From positions 186,001-250,000 of the forward strand of contig JAFUIP010000011.1 in assembly GCA_017468435.1 (NCBI GenBank): DNA of 64,000 nucleotides. Reading direction: 5' to 3'. This stretch comes from Bacteroidales bacterium (GTDB taxonomy: Bacteria; Bacteroidota; Bacteroidia; Bacteroidales; UBA1402). Shown here in pieces: positions 10,766 to 19,863 of this stretch (positions within the stretch are counted from its first letter, which is position 1; every line of letters starts with the position of its first letter). A model generated the notes under the pieces. That model was not told where the DNA came from, made no database searches, and saw only the letters and a list, made by a program, of their open reading frames with translations. The position numbers and the translations under genes were made by a program.

Positions 10766-11659
10766 TCAATGGTCGCGGAGAACCTCGAGCAAGACGATGC
10801 CTTTGAAGCGCTTGATATCCTGCAGATAATCGTGAAGCGGCTCGCGGGTAATCATCACTTGTTTGCCCGAAGAAGAGGCATGCAGCATATACAATCGGCC
10901 CTCTTGACGGCAAGTGAATCCCAAATGGGCAAAATCCAATCCGGGCGTGCTTCCGATAATGGCCACCACCAAGCCCGACGGAATATCTTTTTCGTAGAGC
11001 GGTAAATCGTTCTTGGGGATAAAAGCCATCTGCTTACCTGTCATACTTGCTTCTATTTCAGCTATTTTTGGCACAAATTCCGGATGAAAACCTAAAGCCT
11101 TGTAAGACTCCGGATGGCTTGACATGTAGTTCAAATGCACCGTATAAAGCGAATCGCTGTAGCGGGAAGTGATATCCTTCACATAAGCCTTACGGATATT
11201 GTCCTGAATCCATTCGGAAGTATAATGCAGGCGCGATGTGTAATCGCCGCGAATGCCGTTTCGGTAGCGGATATTCTCCAACAATTGAGGAAAACGTTCC
11301 CAGGCTTGTTCTGTCTTATATGATTTCCCTTTAGATTCCTGGGTATCAATTTCTTGCAACAAACAATGAAGCGCCACGACATTTTCCACGAAAGTCATGC
11401 AATCGAGTTCGCGCAGGTTGATGACCAGGTCTTCTTCCCCATCGGCCGATTCCAGCGTGGCCGCCACATAAGGCTTTCCCAAAAAATAATGCGTCAAACT
11501 GTCGATATAGTTGGAAGGTTCCCATTGATATTGACCGCATCTTTGCAGCAAATCGCAGAGAATCCGCTCGTCTTGAGTCATTTCCTTCTTATCGGCTCGA
11601 CAAGAAGAAAAAATCGTCAGCAGACACAGCAAACATATACATCGAAGTTTGAGCATCAT
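10766..11659 (-). CDS. DUF1460 lipoprotein, probable N-acetylmuramoyl-L-alanine amidase-like cell-wall hydrolase
   Basis: 297 residues. The N-terminus CLLCLLTIFSSC carries a lipobox, so the mature protein is probably lipid-anchored at Cys20 in the envelope. The remainder matches DUF1460 (PF07313), a permuted NlpC/P60-like fold common in Bacteroidales and linked to peptidoglycan amidase activity. Typical stretches are LRELDCMTFVENVVAL with the putative catalytic Cys, the GDYTSRLHYTSEWI segment, and the late GLDFAHLGF and MLHASSSGKQV segments with the candidate catalytic His residues. It follows folD after 27 bases on the same strand. The role is probably peptidoglycan turnover or recycling in the periplasm. 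Confidence 0.8.
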   Translation of the reverse strand: MMLKLRCICLLCLLTIFSSCRADKKEMTQDERILCDLLQRCGQYQWEPSNYIDSLTHYFLGKPYVAATLESADGEEDLVINLRELDCMTFVENVVALHCLLQEIDTQESKGKSYKTEQAWERFPQLLENIRYRNGIRGDYTSRLHYTSEWIQDNIRKAYVKDITSRYSDSLYTVHLNYMSSHPESYKALGFHPEFVPKIAEIEASMTGKQMAFIPKNDLPLYEKDIPSGLVVAIIGSTPGLDFAHLGFTCRQEGRLYMLHASSSGKQVMITREPLHDYLQDIKRFKGIVLLEVLRDH

Positions 11660-11686
11660 TTCAGAGTCGAATAATGAATCCGCTTA

Positions 11687-12565
11687 TCAATAAATAGCCT
11701 TCGAGCCGGCCAACAAGGTGTTCTTCATCAACGAAACGATGGTCATGGGGCCGACACCACCGGGAACAGGCGTGATGAAAGTGCAGTTGGGAGCCACTTC
11801 GTCGAACTTCACGTCACCGGTCAGCTTGAAGCCGCTCTTGGTTTCGGTAGATGGAACGCGCGTGGTGCCCACATCGATGACGGTAGCGCCCTCTTTCACC
11901 ATGTCGGCGGTGAGGAAATGAGGACGGCCCAAGGCGCAAACAATGATATCGGCTTTGAGACATTGCTCCTTGATGTCGGTAGAATAGCTGTGAACCACCG
12001 TCACCGTGGCGTTTCCGGGATAATCCTTGCGCATCAGAAGATTGGCCAGAGGTTTACCTACGATATTGCTTCTACCTATGATAACGACATGTTTTCCGGC
12101 GGTAGGAATTTCGTAACGCTTGATCAGTTCGAGAATACCGGCCGGGGTAGCTGAAAGGAATGAAGGTAAACCAATGCAGGCACGACCCACATTCACCGGA
12201 TGGAATCCGTCCACGTCCTTGCGGTAATCGATGGCTTCCACAATCTTTTGTTCGTCAATATGTTTGGGCAAAGGAAGCTGCACAATGAAACCATCTACCG
12301 TGTCATCGTTGTTGAGTTTATCGATGCAAGAGAGAAGTTCTTCTTCGGTAACATCGCTTTCGTAACGAATCAAAGACGACTTGAAACCGCAAACCTCGCA
12401 AGCCTTAATTTTATTGGCCACATAAGTTTCACTGCCACCATCATGACCCACCAACACGGCTGCCAAATGAGGCGCTCTTTTTCCTTCGGCCAACATCTTG
12501 GCCACTTCTGCTGCAATTTCCTTTTTTACCTGATCGGAAACCGCCTTACCATCTATCAATTTCAT
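11687..12565 (-). CDS. folD: Bifunctional methylenetetrahydrofolate dehydrogenase / methenyltetrahydrofolate cyclohydrolase
   Basis: 292 residues, normal for FolD. It interconverts 5,10-methylene- and 10-formyl-tetrahydrofolate with NADP, feeding purine and formyl-Met synthesis. Visible signatures are [13 protein letters not shown] with the catalytic Lys, the substrate loop QLPLPKHID, the dinucleotide-binding [16 protein letters not shown], and the C-terminal [10 protein letters not shown]. The start has a purine-rich upstream region and lies 23 bases after the ffh stop, so it is likely in the same transcript as ffh. GlyA, which supplies methylene-THF, is encoded elsewhere in the window (27417). 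Confidence 0.97.
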   Translation of the reverse strand: MKLIDGKAVSDQVKKEIAAEVAKMLAEGKRAPHLAAVLVGHDGGSETYVANKIKACEVCGFKSSLIRYESDVTEEELLSCIDKLNNDDTVDGFIVQLPLPKHIDEQKIVEAIDYRKDVDGFHPVNVGRACIGLPSFLSATPAGILELIKRYEIPTAGKHVVIIGRSNIVGKPLANLLMRKDYPGNATVTVVHSYSTDIKEQCLKADIIVCALGRPHFLTADMVKEGATVIDVGTTRVPSTETKSGFKLTGDVKFDEVAPNCTFITPVPGGVGPMTIVSLMKNTLLAGSKAIY

Positions 12566-12588
12566 AAGGAACTTTCTTTAATACGTGA

Positions 12589-13920
12589 TTATCTTTTTTT
12601 CTTCTTGCCACCATGCTTGGCACCGCCGGGTTTCATGGCACTCACCGTTCTCATCATCTTGCGAGTCTCTTCGAAACGTTTCATCAAGTTGTTCACTTCC
12701 TGGAGCGAAGTACCACTACCCTTGGCAATACGTTGACGACGGCTGGCAGCGATGATCTGAGGATTTTCTCTTTCTTCGGGCGTCATAGACTGAATAATGG
12801 CCTCGATGCTCTTGAAAGCATTGTCGTCTATATCTACGTTCTTGATAGCCTTGCCCATACCGGGAATCATGGAAGCCAAGTCCTTGATGTTTCCCATTTT
12901 TTTGATTTGCTGAATCTGCGCCATGAAATCGTTGAAGTCGAACTTGTTCTTCATGATTTTCTTGTGCAGACGACGCGATTCTTCTTCGTCGTATTGTTCC
13001 TGGGCTTTTTCCACCAAAGAAACCACGTCACCCATACCAAGGATACGATCGGCCATACGCGTAGGATGGAACACATCGAGCGCTTCCATCTTTTCGCCGG
13101 TACCGATGAACTTGATAGGCTTTTCCACCACAGAACGGATAGAAAGGGCCGCACCACCGCGGGTATCACCATCCAACTTGGTCAGCACCACGCCGTCGAA
13201 GTCGAGACGATCGTTGAATTCTTTGGCGGTATTCACGGCGTCCTGACCGGTCATGGCATCCACCACGAAGAGAATCTCATTCGGGCGCACGGCCTTTTTG
13301 ATGGCAGCGATTTCCGTCATCATCATTTCGTCCACGGCCAAACGACCGGCAGTATCTATGATAACCAAGTCACAACCCGTTTTACGGGCATAAGAAATGG
13401 CGTTTTCGGCAATCTTGACCGGATTCTTCTCGTTTTCTTCGGTATAGACAGGCACTTCGATCTGGGCAGCCAACACCTTCAACTGTTCGATAGCGGCAGG
13501 ACGATACACGTCGCAAGCCACCAAGAGCGGATGTTTGCCACGCTTGGTTTTGAGCATATTGGCCAACTTGCCTGAGAAAGTCGTTTTACCGGAACCCTGA
13601 AGACCCGACATCAGGATGATGGCAGGATTGCCCTTCACATCTATATCGACGCTTTCGCCACCCATCAATCGTGCCAACTCATCGTGCACGATCTTAATCA
13701 TCATTTCTTGCGGTTTAACAGCCGTCAAGACCTTCTGACCTATGGCTTTTTCTTTGACATCGTCGGTGAACTGCTTGGCAGTCTTGAAGTTGACGTCGGC
13801 ATCCAAGAGCGCACGGCGCACATCTTTCAGCGTTTCCGCAATATTGATATCGGTAATCTTACCTTGACCTTTCAAAATCTTAAACGATCTCTCCAGTCTC
13901 TCGCTTAAATTCTCGAACAT
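12589..13920 (-). CDS. ffh: Signal recognition particle protein Ffh
   Basis: 443 residues. It is the GTPase that binds signal sequences and 4.5S RNA and targets ribosomes to FtsY and the membrane. Domains are the N helical bundle (1-90); the G domain with P-loop GLQGSGKTTFSGKLA (~108), DTAGR (~190) and TKLDGDTRGG (~247); and the Met-rich M domain from ~300, ending in a Lys/Gly-rich tail (GGAKHGGKKKKR) for RNA binding. It has its own promoter just upstream, inside the 3' end of the preceding gene. folD follows. Confidence 0.97.
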   Translation of the reverse strand: MFENLSERLERSFKILKGQGKITDINIAETLKDVRRALLDADVNFKTAKQFTDDVKEKAIGQKVLTAVKPQEMMIKIVHDELARLMGGESVDIDVKGNPAIILMSGLQGSGKTTFSGKLANMLKTKRGKHPLLVACDVYRPAAIEQLKVLAAQIEVPVYTEENEKNPVKIAENAISYARKTGCDLVIIDTAGRLAVDEMMMTEIAAIKKAVRPNEILFVVDAMTGQDAVNTAKEFNDRLDFDGVVLTKLDGDTRGGAALSIRSVVEKPIKFIGTGEKMEALDVFHPTRMADRILGMGDVVSLVEKAQEQYDEEESRRLHKKIMKNKFDFNDFMAQIQQIKKMGNIKDLASMIPGMGKAIKNVDIDDNAFKSIEAIIQSMTPEERENPQIIAASRRQRIAKGSGTSLQEVNNLMKRFEETRKMMRTVSAMKPGGAKHGGKKKKR

Positions 13921-13954
13921 ATCTGTATGGTTTAAATTTTCTCAAATAAGGCTG

Positions 13955-13985
13955 CAAAAGTACATAAAAAAATCAAGGCTTCAAA
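13955..13985 (-). promoter_or_regulatory. Promoter of ffh
   Basis: Minus-strand TTTG (13982-13985), 19 bases, then TACTTTTG (13955-13962), 35 bases before the ATG at 13920. The -33 box lies within the last codons of the upstream gene. Confidence 0.6.
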
Positions 13986-15001
13986 GGGATATCCACATAG
14001 ATGGGAAGATGGTCGCTGAAACCGCCGAGATAGCTAAAACCCAGATAGGTACGAAATGGTTTGGCTTGTAGATACCTCTCATCGTATTGCAAGAGAAAAT
14101 CCGCATCGAAAACATTTGCTTTCAAACACTTATCATACAAAGAAGAGGAAACGACAAACTGATCCAACATAGCCCAATCACCCTGATAACAATGCGTTTT
14201 GATGGCATTTTCCTTGGCCATTGTCCACATCAGATTGTAGAGATTTCCGGGCACGGATCGGGCAAAAGTGTCGGGAAGCGCCTGCAAATGTCCGGCCAAG
14301 GAGGCATCCTGAGGTTCATCGTTGAAATCACCCATAATGAGGATATTGGCCCAAGGATTATCCTTTAGCAGGCTGTCGCACTCCCTTCGAAGCATATCTG
14401 CCGCATGAGCACGCAAAGCAGCAGTTGCTTGGTTTCCTCCATATTTCGATGGCCAATGACAAACAAAAATATGCAGAGTATCAAGCCTTTCCGTTTGCAA
14501 GGCTACATAAAGCAAGGGCCGGGTCCGCTTGGTGGAATCTTGCGGAAAACGCAGATGATGCAGTCGGCTGTCTATATATTTCAGACGATAACGATGATAC
14601 GCCAGACAAAGGTCTATTCCGCGGGCATCTTCCGACTCGGCATACACATAACGATGCTGCGTCATGCCGGCTTCGTGCAAAAGGCTTTTCAGATTCTCTT
14701 CCGTCTCTATTTCGGCCAAGGCAAAAATATCGGGAAAACGTTGCTCCCCTGCCACGGCCAGCACTTTGGCCAATTGATGCGTCTTATGACGAAAGCGTTT
14801 GGGCGTCCAATGATAATCGCCTTCCGGCAGAAAAGCATCGTCCTTAGTGAGACTGTCGTCACGGCAATCGAAATAATTTTCCGTGTTGTAAAATAGGATT
14901 CTCAAATATTCCTGCGATGCATTTTCCGCAGCCATGGAGAAAACAGAAAAGAATACATAGGCCAAATAGAAGGCTTTGGCCGCCTTGAAAAAGTGTTTCA
15001 T
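13973..15001 (-). CDS. Endonuclease/exonuclease/phosphatase (EEP) family protein, secreted
   Basis: 342 residues with an N-terminal hydrophobic signal (AFYLAYVFFSVFSMAAENAS). The EEP fold is clear: LFYNTENYFD near 35 for the metal/Asn site, IFALAEIETEENL with the metal-binding Glu, GDFNDEP (~225) with the catalytic Asp and Asn, and a terminal SDHLPIYVDI with the His. Bacteroidales carry similar secreted nuclease-like proteins; the substrate (extracellular DNA, phosphoester or lipid headgroup) cannot be read from the sequence. It lies after the rseP terminator, so it starts a new transcription unit. ffh has its own promoter in its tail. Confidence 0.8.
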   Translation of the reverse strand: MKHFFKAAKAFYLAYVFFSVFSMAAENASQEYLRILFYNTENYFDCRDDSLTKDDAFLPEGDYHWTPKRFRHKTHQLAKVLAVAGEQRFPDIFALAEIETEENLKSLLHEAGMTQHRYVYAESEDARGIDLCLAYHRYRLKYIDSRLHHLRFPQDSTKRTRPLLYVALQTERLDTLHIFVCHWPSKYGGNQATAALRAHAADMLRRECDSLLKDNPWANILIMGDFNDEPQDASLAGHLQALPDTFARSVPGNLYNLMWTMAKENAIKTHCYQGDWAMLDQFVVSSSLYDKCLKANVFDADFLLQYDERYLQAKPFRTYLGFSYLGGFSDHLPIYVDIPLKP

Positions 15002-15023
15002 GGTAAATTGATTAAGGTTATTA

Positions 15024-15054
15024 TAAAAAAAGGCGCCGCTTTAGACGACGCCTT
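15024..15054 (-). terminator. Rho-independent terminator after rseP
   Basis: Minus strand: AAGGCGTCG and CGGCGCCTT form a 9-bp stem (one T.G) with a seven-base loop, followed by TTTTTTT. It closes the long pbp1A-to-rseP gene block. Confidence 0.85.
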
Positions 15055-15066
15055 GATAGTTTTCGT

Positions 15067-16449
15067 TTATTTGAACAACCATCGTATCAGGTCGTTACCA
15101 TTTGCATAAATCAGCAAGGCGAAAAGCAGGATCATACCCACGGTCTGTGCCCTTTCCAGGAATTTGTCGCTGGGCTTGCGGCCGCTTATCCATTCCACCA
15201 AAAGGAAAAGAATGTGTCCGCCATCCAAACCAGGAATGGGAAGAATGTTCATAAAGGCCAGCACGACAGACAGGAAAGCCGTTGTTTCCCAGAAAACGCG
15301 CCAATTCCATTGAGCCGGGAACATACCGGCAATGGCACCGAAACCGCCCAGACTTTGAGCGCCTTCCTTGGTGAAAACATATTTCATATCTCCGGCATAA
15401 CCACTCAGTTTAGACCAGGCCAATTGCACACCTGCAGGAATGGACTGCCAGAAATTATACGAGATATCCTTGGTTTCATACAAGTCGAAAGGCATCATGG
15501 CCGAGAAGCCCACCATAGCCGTGGAATCGAGCGCAACTATCGCCTGGCCGGCAAGGCCCTGACGATAATACGAAATGGTCACCGTGCTGTCTTTGAATTG
15601 CTTAATGGTAGTGGCAAAATCGGTGAAAGTCACTGTCGGGATACCTTGAATGGCCACCAAGCTGTCGCCGGCCAGCAAACCGGCTTTCTGTCCGGGAGAC
15701 TTAGGCATCAAATCTTTGATGACAGCGGGAAAACGGAAAGAAGCGAAGCCTTGTTTGGCCGCCATGAGCTGCTGCATGAAATCACTCGGAATATTCACTA
15801 TGGCCGTATCGCCCTGACGAAGCACCTTCACTTGCGAGGCTTCCACTACGGCACGGAAAGATTCGTCGTTGAATTGCTCAATATTGAAATCGTCGGCAGA
15901 AAGAAGAATGTCGCCATCTTGAAAACCAGCCTTATGCGCAGGCGCTGAGAAATCCATACCCAAGGGCACGTTCTGAACAGGAAGATACGACTTTCCCCAA
16001 ATACCTAAAATCATGGAATACAGCATCAAAGCCAGGATAAAATTGAAGAGTACGCCTCCGGCCATAATCATCAATCGGGGGAAGGGCTTTTTGGTACGGA
16101 ATTCCCAGGGTTGAGGTTCGGCAGCCAAATCTTCCAGGCTCTGGGTTTCATCTACCATGCCGGAAATGCTGCAATATCCGCCAAGCGGCAACCATCCCAA
16201 ACCCCAAACCGTGCTTTCGGGATAATTTTTCCAATGTTCGGGTTCATTCTTCGAGAGAAAATCGAATTCAATCTTGCCATTTACCTTCTTGAATCGCATC
16301 AGGCTGAAACCGGGATTGAAGAATAGATAGAAGCGTTCCACGCGGGTTCCGCTCAATCGGGCAAAAAGGAAATGTCCGAATTCGTGGATGACAATCAGTA
16401 TGGATAAACTGGCAATTAACTGTAAGGCTCTGATAAGAAATGTTTCCAT
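15067..16449 (-). CDS. rseP: Site-2 intramembrane metalloprotease RseP
   Basis: 460 residues. It is an inner-membrane zinc protease that cleaves anti-sigma factors or signal-peptide remnants within the membrane. HEFGH at 22-26 supplies the zinc ligands and catalytic Glu in the first membrane segment. The third ligand is in the C-terminal NILPIPGLDGGH segment. Between them lie a membrane helix (MIMAGGVLFNFILALML) and two PDZ-like domains (GMDFSAPAHKAGFQDGD and LMPKSPGQKAGLLAGD). It is the last gene of the block dxr-rseP, 6 bases after dxr, and a strong terminator follows. Confidence 0.95.
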   Translation of the reverse strand: METFLIRALQLIASLSILIVIHEFGHFLFARLSGTRVERFYLFFNPGFSLMRFKKVNGKIEFDFLSKNEPEHWKNYPESTVWGLGWLPLGGYCSISGMVDETQSLEDLAAEPQPWEFRTKKPFPRLMIMAGGVLFNFILALMLYSMILGIWGKSYLPVQNVPLGMDFSAPAHKAGFQDGDILLSADDFNIEQFNDESFRAVVEASQVKVLRQGDTAIVNIPSDFMQQLMAAKQGFASFRFPAVIKDLMPKSPGQKAGLLAGDSLVAIQGIPTVTFTDFATTIKQFKDSTVTISYYRQGLAGQAIVALDSTAMVGFSAMMPFDLYETKDISYNFWQSIPAGVQLAWSKLSGYAGDMKYVFTKEGAQSLGGFGAIAGMFPAQWNWRVFWETTAFLSVVLAFMNILPIPGLDGGHILFLLVEWISGRKPSDKFLERAQTVGMILLFALLIYANGNDLIRWLFK

Positions 16450-16455
16450 AGTAAA

Positions 16456-17607
16456 TTATATTGTTTTCAAATATTCGCTTGCGATGCGTCTGGCTTGGGC
16501 ATCGGTTTGTACATAATCTTCGTAATCGGGTTGCATGATAAAACTTGCATGAGCCATGGTGTAGGCAATCATATCGCTCATTCCGAGGAAAGAAATCTTG
16601 TCTTGCAAGAACGAAGCCACGGCTATTTCGTTGGCGGCATTCAGAATACAGGGCATATTGCCGCCCTTTTCCATAGCCTCATAAGCCAAAGCAAGGTTTC
16701 TGAACTTTTCCTGGTCGGGTCGTTCAAATTCCAATTGGCCAATCAAGGGAAAATCCACACGCTTATAGTCTGTTGCAAAACGATAAGGATAAGTGAATGC
16801 ATACAGAATAGGCAACTTCATATCGGGCAAACCCAGTTGTGCCTTCACCGAACCATCCTTGAACTGAACCATGGAATGCACGATGGACTGCGGATGCACC
16901 ACCACATCTATGCATTTGGAATCCAGACCGAAAAGCCATTTGGCTTCAATCACTTCGAAACCCTTGTTCATCATGGAAGCCGAATCGATGGTAATCTTGG
17001 CGCCCATGCTCCAGTTGGGATGTTTCAAAGCTTGTTCCTTGGTAACGTGCTGCAACTGATCCATGCTGAACTTTCTGAAAGGACCGCCAGAAGCCGTCAA
17101 AATCACTTTCTCGAGAGGATTCTGCAATTCAAGACACTGAAAGATAGCCGAATGTTCAGAATCTACCGGCAAAATGACAGCTTGATTTTCCTTGGCCAAA
17201 CGATTGATGATTTCACCGGCCACCACCATGGTTTCCTTATTGGCCAATGCAATATCTTTACCGGCTTTCAATGCCTGAATGGTTGGTTTCAGACCCGCAT
17301 AACCGACCATGGCCGTCAGTACCAAATCGACGGGAGAAGCCTGCACCACATCTTCAATAGCCTTTGCACCTGCAAAAGTCTTGATAGGCAAATCCTTGAG
17401 CGCATCTTTCAAGCGTGGATAGTAGCTTTCATCGGCAATAATTACCGTATCGGGCATATATTTTTTGGCTTGCTCAATCAGCAATTCCACATTTCTGTGA
17501 GCCGTGAGCGCATAGACTTCGAAAGAATCGGGATATTCCGAAACCACTTCCAGAGCCTGGGTTCCGATAGAACCGGTAGAGCCAAGTATCGCTATTTGTT
17601 TTGACAT
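16456..17607 (-). CDS. dxr: 1-deoxy-D-xylulose-5-phosphate reductoisomerase
   Basis: 383 residues, usual length. It converts DXP to 2-C-methyl-erythritol-4-phosphate with NADPH, the committed step of the non-mevalonate isoprenoid pathway and the fosmidomycin target. Signatures: NADPH-binding ILGSTGSIGTQALEVV at the N-terminus, PVDSEHSAIFQCL with metal-binding residues (~147-160), the flexible-loop TASGGPFRKF, and MMNKGFEVIEAKWLF with HPQSIVHSMVQF. It lies 6 bases after the M23 peptidase stop and 6 bases before rseP, consistent with one transcript. Confidence 0.97.
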   Translation of the reverse strand: MSKQIAILGSTGSIGTQALEVVSEYPDSFEVYALTAHRNVELLIEQAKKYMPDTVIIADESYYPRLKDALKDLPIKTFAGAKAIEDVVQASPVDLVLTAMVGYAGLKPTIQALKAGKDIALANKETMVVAGEIINRLAKENQAVILPVDSEHSAIFQCLELQNPLEKVILTASGGPFRKFSMDQLQHVTKEQALKHPNWSMGAKITIDSASMMNKGFEVIEAKWLFGLDSKCIDVVVHPQSIVHSMVQFKDGSVKAQLGLPDMKLPILYAFTYPYRFATDYKRVDFPLIGQLEFERPDQEKFRNLALAYEAMEKGGNMPCILNAANEIAVASFLQDKISFLGMSDMIAYTMAHASFIMQPDYEDYVQTDAQARRIASEYLKTI

Positions 17608-17613
17608 GATCGA

Positions 17614-18471
17614 CTATTTAAAAAGTATGTATTCTTCCGGATTCAAGGGACGACCTTTGTGCCAAAGTTCGAAATGCAGATGCGGATTGCTTTTATCCCT
17701 GGATTTTCCAATGAATGCAATAGGCTCGCCGGCCTTCACTTCATCGCCCACCGACTTCAGTACTTCGGTCATCTGCTGATATACAGACACAAAGTCGTTG
17801 TTGTGCTGCACCATTACGATGTAATCGAAATCGGGCGTGTAAGTAGCCAAGATGATGCGACCATCCAAAACCGACATCACCGCTTGGCGCGACGAAGTGG
17901 TGGCAAGGTCAATGCCGAAATGCTTTTCGTCTGAATTGTATGCACGGGCCAGCTTTCCATTGACGGGCATGTAGAACAGCCATCCTTCGGTATCCACACG
18001 GGGCTCGAAAGCCGTCAGATTGTATTTTTCCTTTTCCTCGTAAGCTTGGCGATAAGTTTTTTCTGCCTCGGAAGCATCTTTCAAAACAACGGCATGTTGT
18101 TCGGCCAAAGAATCGAGATTGATGGTGGTATCCATTTCGTATTGACCCGACATCAAGGACTTTACCACATCCATATACACTTCCTGGCGCTCTATTTTTT
18201 CGCTTAATTCTTCCAAACGGAAAGCATCTGTAAGCATTTGCTGCTTCATTTTCGGATCGAGATAACCGGGAAGAATATGCTTGATAGGCGTGGCAAACAG
18301 CACAATATAGAAGAGAATGCAGACAATAGCCAAAACACTCAGAGAGTAAACCCACATCTTGGTCTTGGTCAGACGCATGGTGAAGAACATGTCCAAGGTG
18401 TTCTCGTTCATGATGGTCAAACGAAACTTACGGACATGTCGCTTATGTTTTTGTTTATTGTTTTTCTTCAT
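17614..18471 (-). CDS. M23 (LytM) family peptidase, membrane-anchored
   Basis: 285 residues from ATG 18471. An in-frame ATG 39 bases upstream exists, but the basic MKKNNKQKHKRHVRKF start fits better. After the basic N-terminus is one membrane helix (~43-65), then a short coiled coil and a C-terminal LytM domain with FGIDLA and NPHLHFELWHKG, which hold the zinc and catalytic His residues. The first HxxxD element reads KHFGIDLA. Such proteins cut, or activate cutters of, peptidoglycan cross-bridges in the periplasm. The gene sits between the ABC ATPase and dxr in the envelope gene block. Confidence 0.88.
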   Translation of the reverse strand: MKKNNKQKHKRHVRKFRLTIMNENTLDMFFTMRLTKTKMWVYSLSVLAIVCILFYIVLFATPIKHILPGYLDPKMKQQMLTDAFRLEELSEKIERQEVYMDVVKSLMSGQYEMDTTINLDSLAEQHAVVLKDASEAEKTYRQAYEEKEKYNLTAFEPRVDTEGWLFYMPVNGKLARAYNSDEKHFGIDLATTSSRQAVMSVLDGRIILATYTPDFDYIVMVQHNNDFVSVYQQMTEVLKSVGDEVKAGEPIAFIGKSRDKSNPHLHFELWHKGRPLNPEEYILFK

Positions 18472-18554
18472 TGATACTTGATTGATGACGCCGTTCAAAG
18501 ATTCCCGCAAAAATAATGAAAGAGAGGCTTGAAAACAACCGTTTCCGACAATTT

Positions 18555-19325
18555 TTATCGGATATGTACTTTTCCATCTTTATCAATGGAAAAATACTCG
18601 TTACAGAAAGTTTTTTGAATTTCGCCCTGTTCCAACAGTTCCTTGGGAGAACCTTGCAAAAGACCTCCGCCGCCAGGCTTCATCAACCAAATTTTTCCGG
18701 AAGATTGCAAGGCCAATTCCAATTCGTGGGTAGAATACAGCACCGCTTTTCCCATATCTCTGGCCAGACTTTCCAACAGGCGGTCCAGAATGATACGGTT
18801 GGGCAAATCCAAATGCGAAGCCGGTTCGTCGAGCAGAATAACAGGCGTATCTTGCGCCAAAGCCTTGGCAATCATCACACGTTGTTTTTCTCCATCGGAA
18901 AGGTCGCTGATATATTTTTGTGCAAAGGAAAGCATACCGACCCTTTCCAAAGACTCGTCGATGATTTGTCTGTCTTTGCGTTCCAATCGGCCGAAACGGT
19001 CTGTGTAGGGGCTTCTCCCTAATGAAACGATCTGATGGACCTTGCTGTATTCGATTTGCACATCTTGGGTAAGCACCACGGAGAAAAGCCTCGATTGCTC
19101 GGCCAAACTTAGCGTATTCAAGGCTACATCTCGAAAGAAAACATTTCCGGAAAGGGGCGCTTGCAGGCCGCAAATGCTTCTGAGCAAGGTCGATTTTCCG
19201 CTTCCGTTGGGACCAATCAGGGCAATCAATTCGCCCGCCTGCACTTCCAAGTGAAGATCTTTCTGCACAGCGATATTCTTGCCGGCATGATGATAACCTA
19301 TGGACAAATTTTCACAGCGAATCAT
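18555..19325 (-). CDS. ABC transporter ATP-binding protein, iron/siderophore-B12 (FecE/BtuD-like) type
   Basis: About 256 residues from ATG 19325, chosen because MIRCENLSIGYHH begins the ABC fold and the site lies one base after the rimM stop. Walker A GPNGSGKSTLLRSI, signature LSDGEKQRVMIAKAL and Walker B PVILLDEPASHLD are all intact, as are the H-loop (YSTHE) and Q-loop. Similarity is to ATPases of FecCDE/BtuCD-type importers for iron complexes, haem or cobalamin. No permease or binding protein is encoded nearby, so the partner must be elsewhere. It sits inside a cell-envelope gene cluster in which I would otherwise expect rimM next to the M23 gene. Confidence 0.88.
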   Translation of the reverse strand: MIRCENLSIGYHHAGKNIAVQKDLHLEVQAGELIALIGPNGSGKSTLLRSICGLQAPLSGNVFFRDVALNTLSLAEQSRLFSVVLTQDVQIEYSKVHQIVSLGRSPYTDRFGRLERKDRQIIDESLERVGMLSFAQKYISDLSDGEKQRVMIAKALAQDTPVILLDEPASHLDLPNRIILDRLLESLARDMGKAVLYSTHELELALQSSGKIWLMKPGGGGLLQGSPKELLEQGEIQKTFCNEYFSIDKDGKVHIR

Positions 19326-19326
19326 C

Positions 19327-19863
19327 TTATTCTTCATCCAAATCCAACAAACCTTCGGGGAAACGCATGACAAGTATGCGTTGTTTTCGGTCTATTCCCA
19401 GCATAAAATCTTCGGCCGCAGGCACTAAAATCTCATTTCCATCGGATATTTTCAAGCGAAAAAGCACATTTATGGTGGTATCGTCCACCGCTGTCACTTC
19501 GCCGATAAAATTGCCTTCGGGGCTCTCTATGCGGAAACCTTCGAAATAATGCCATGAGGGAATATCAGACGCTTCATCGGCATCGTCAGCATAAGCCTTC
19601 GGGTAGAACACATCGTGGTCGGCAAGCAGTTTTGCTGCCTTTTCATCGTCAATATCTTCCATTTTGACCAAAGCAGTCGTTTCAGTACGGAAGCGATAGG
19701 ATTCCACGAAAAAAGGAACGTATATACCGTCGATTTCCACAACCCAATAGGGCGATTCGGTGCGGTCGAACACATCGTCGCTGAAAGTGAAATTGATTTC
19801 GCCGGCAATGCCATGCGGCTTGTAGAATCGGCCAATCTTAAAGATATCTTCTGCCTTGATCAT
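19327..19863 (-). CDS. rimM: 16S rRNA processing protein RimM
   Basis: 178 residues. It binds ribosomal protein S19 and helps 30S maturation. The N-terminal barrel starts IGRFYKPHGIAGEINFTF, the RimM hallmark, and the C-terminal PRC-barrel includes LIVPAAEDF-like text (EILVPAAEDFMLGIDRKQRILVMRFPEGLLDL). Its start overlaps the murA stop by four bases (ATGA), which implies translational coupling. Unlike in proteobacteria there is no rpsP or trmD beside it. Confidence 0.95.
   Translation of the reverse strand: MIKAEDIFKIGRFYKPHGIAGEINFTFSDDVFDRTESPYWVVEIDGIYVPFFVESYRFRTETTALVKMEDIDDEKAAKLLADHDVFYPKAYADDADEASDIPSWHYFEGFRIESPEGNFIGEVTAVDDTTINVLFRLKISDGNEILVPAAEDFMLGIDRKQRILVMRFPEGLLDLDEE

Noticed and set aside
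16495..17604. Long open frame opposite dxr (369 codons)
   Set aside because: Antisense shadow of dxr. The composition is odd (His/Phe/Arg-rich) and no motif is recognised. The same applies to open frames opposite tex (8379-9632), murA (20544-21824) and the PEGA gene (55345-56160).
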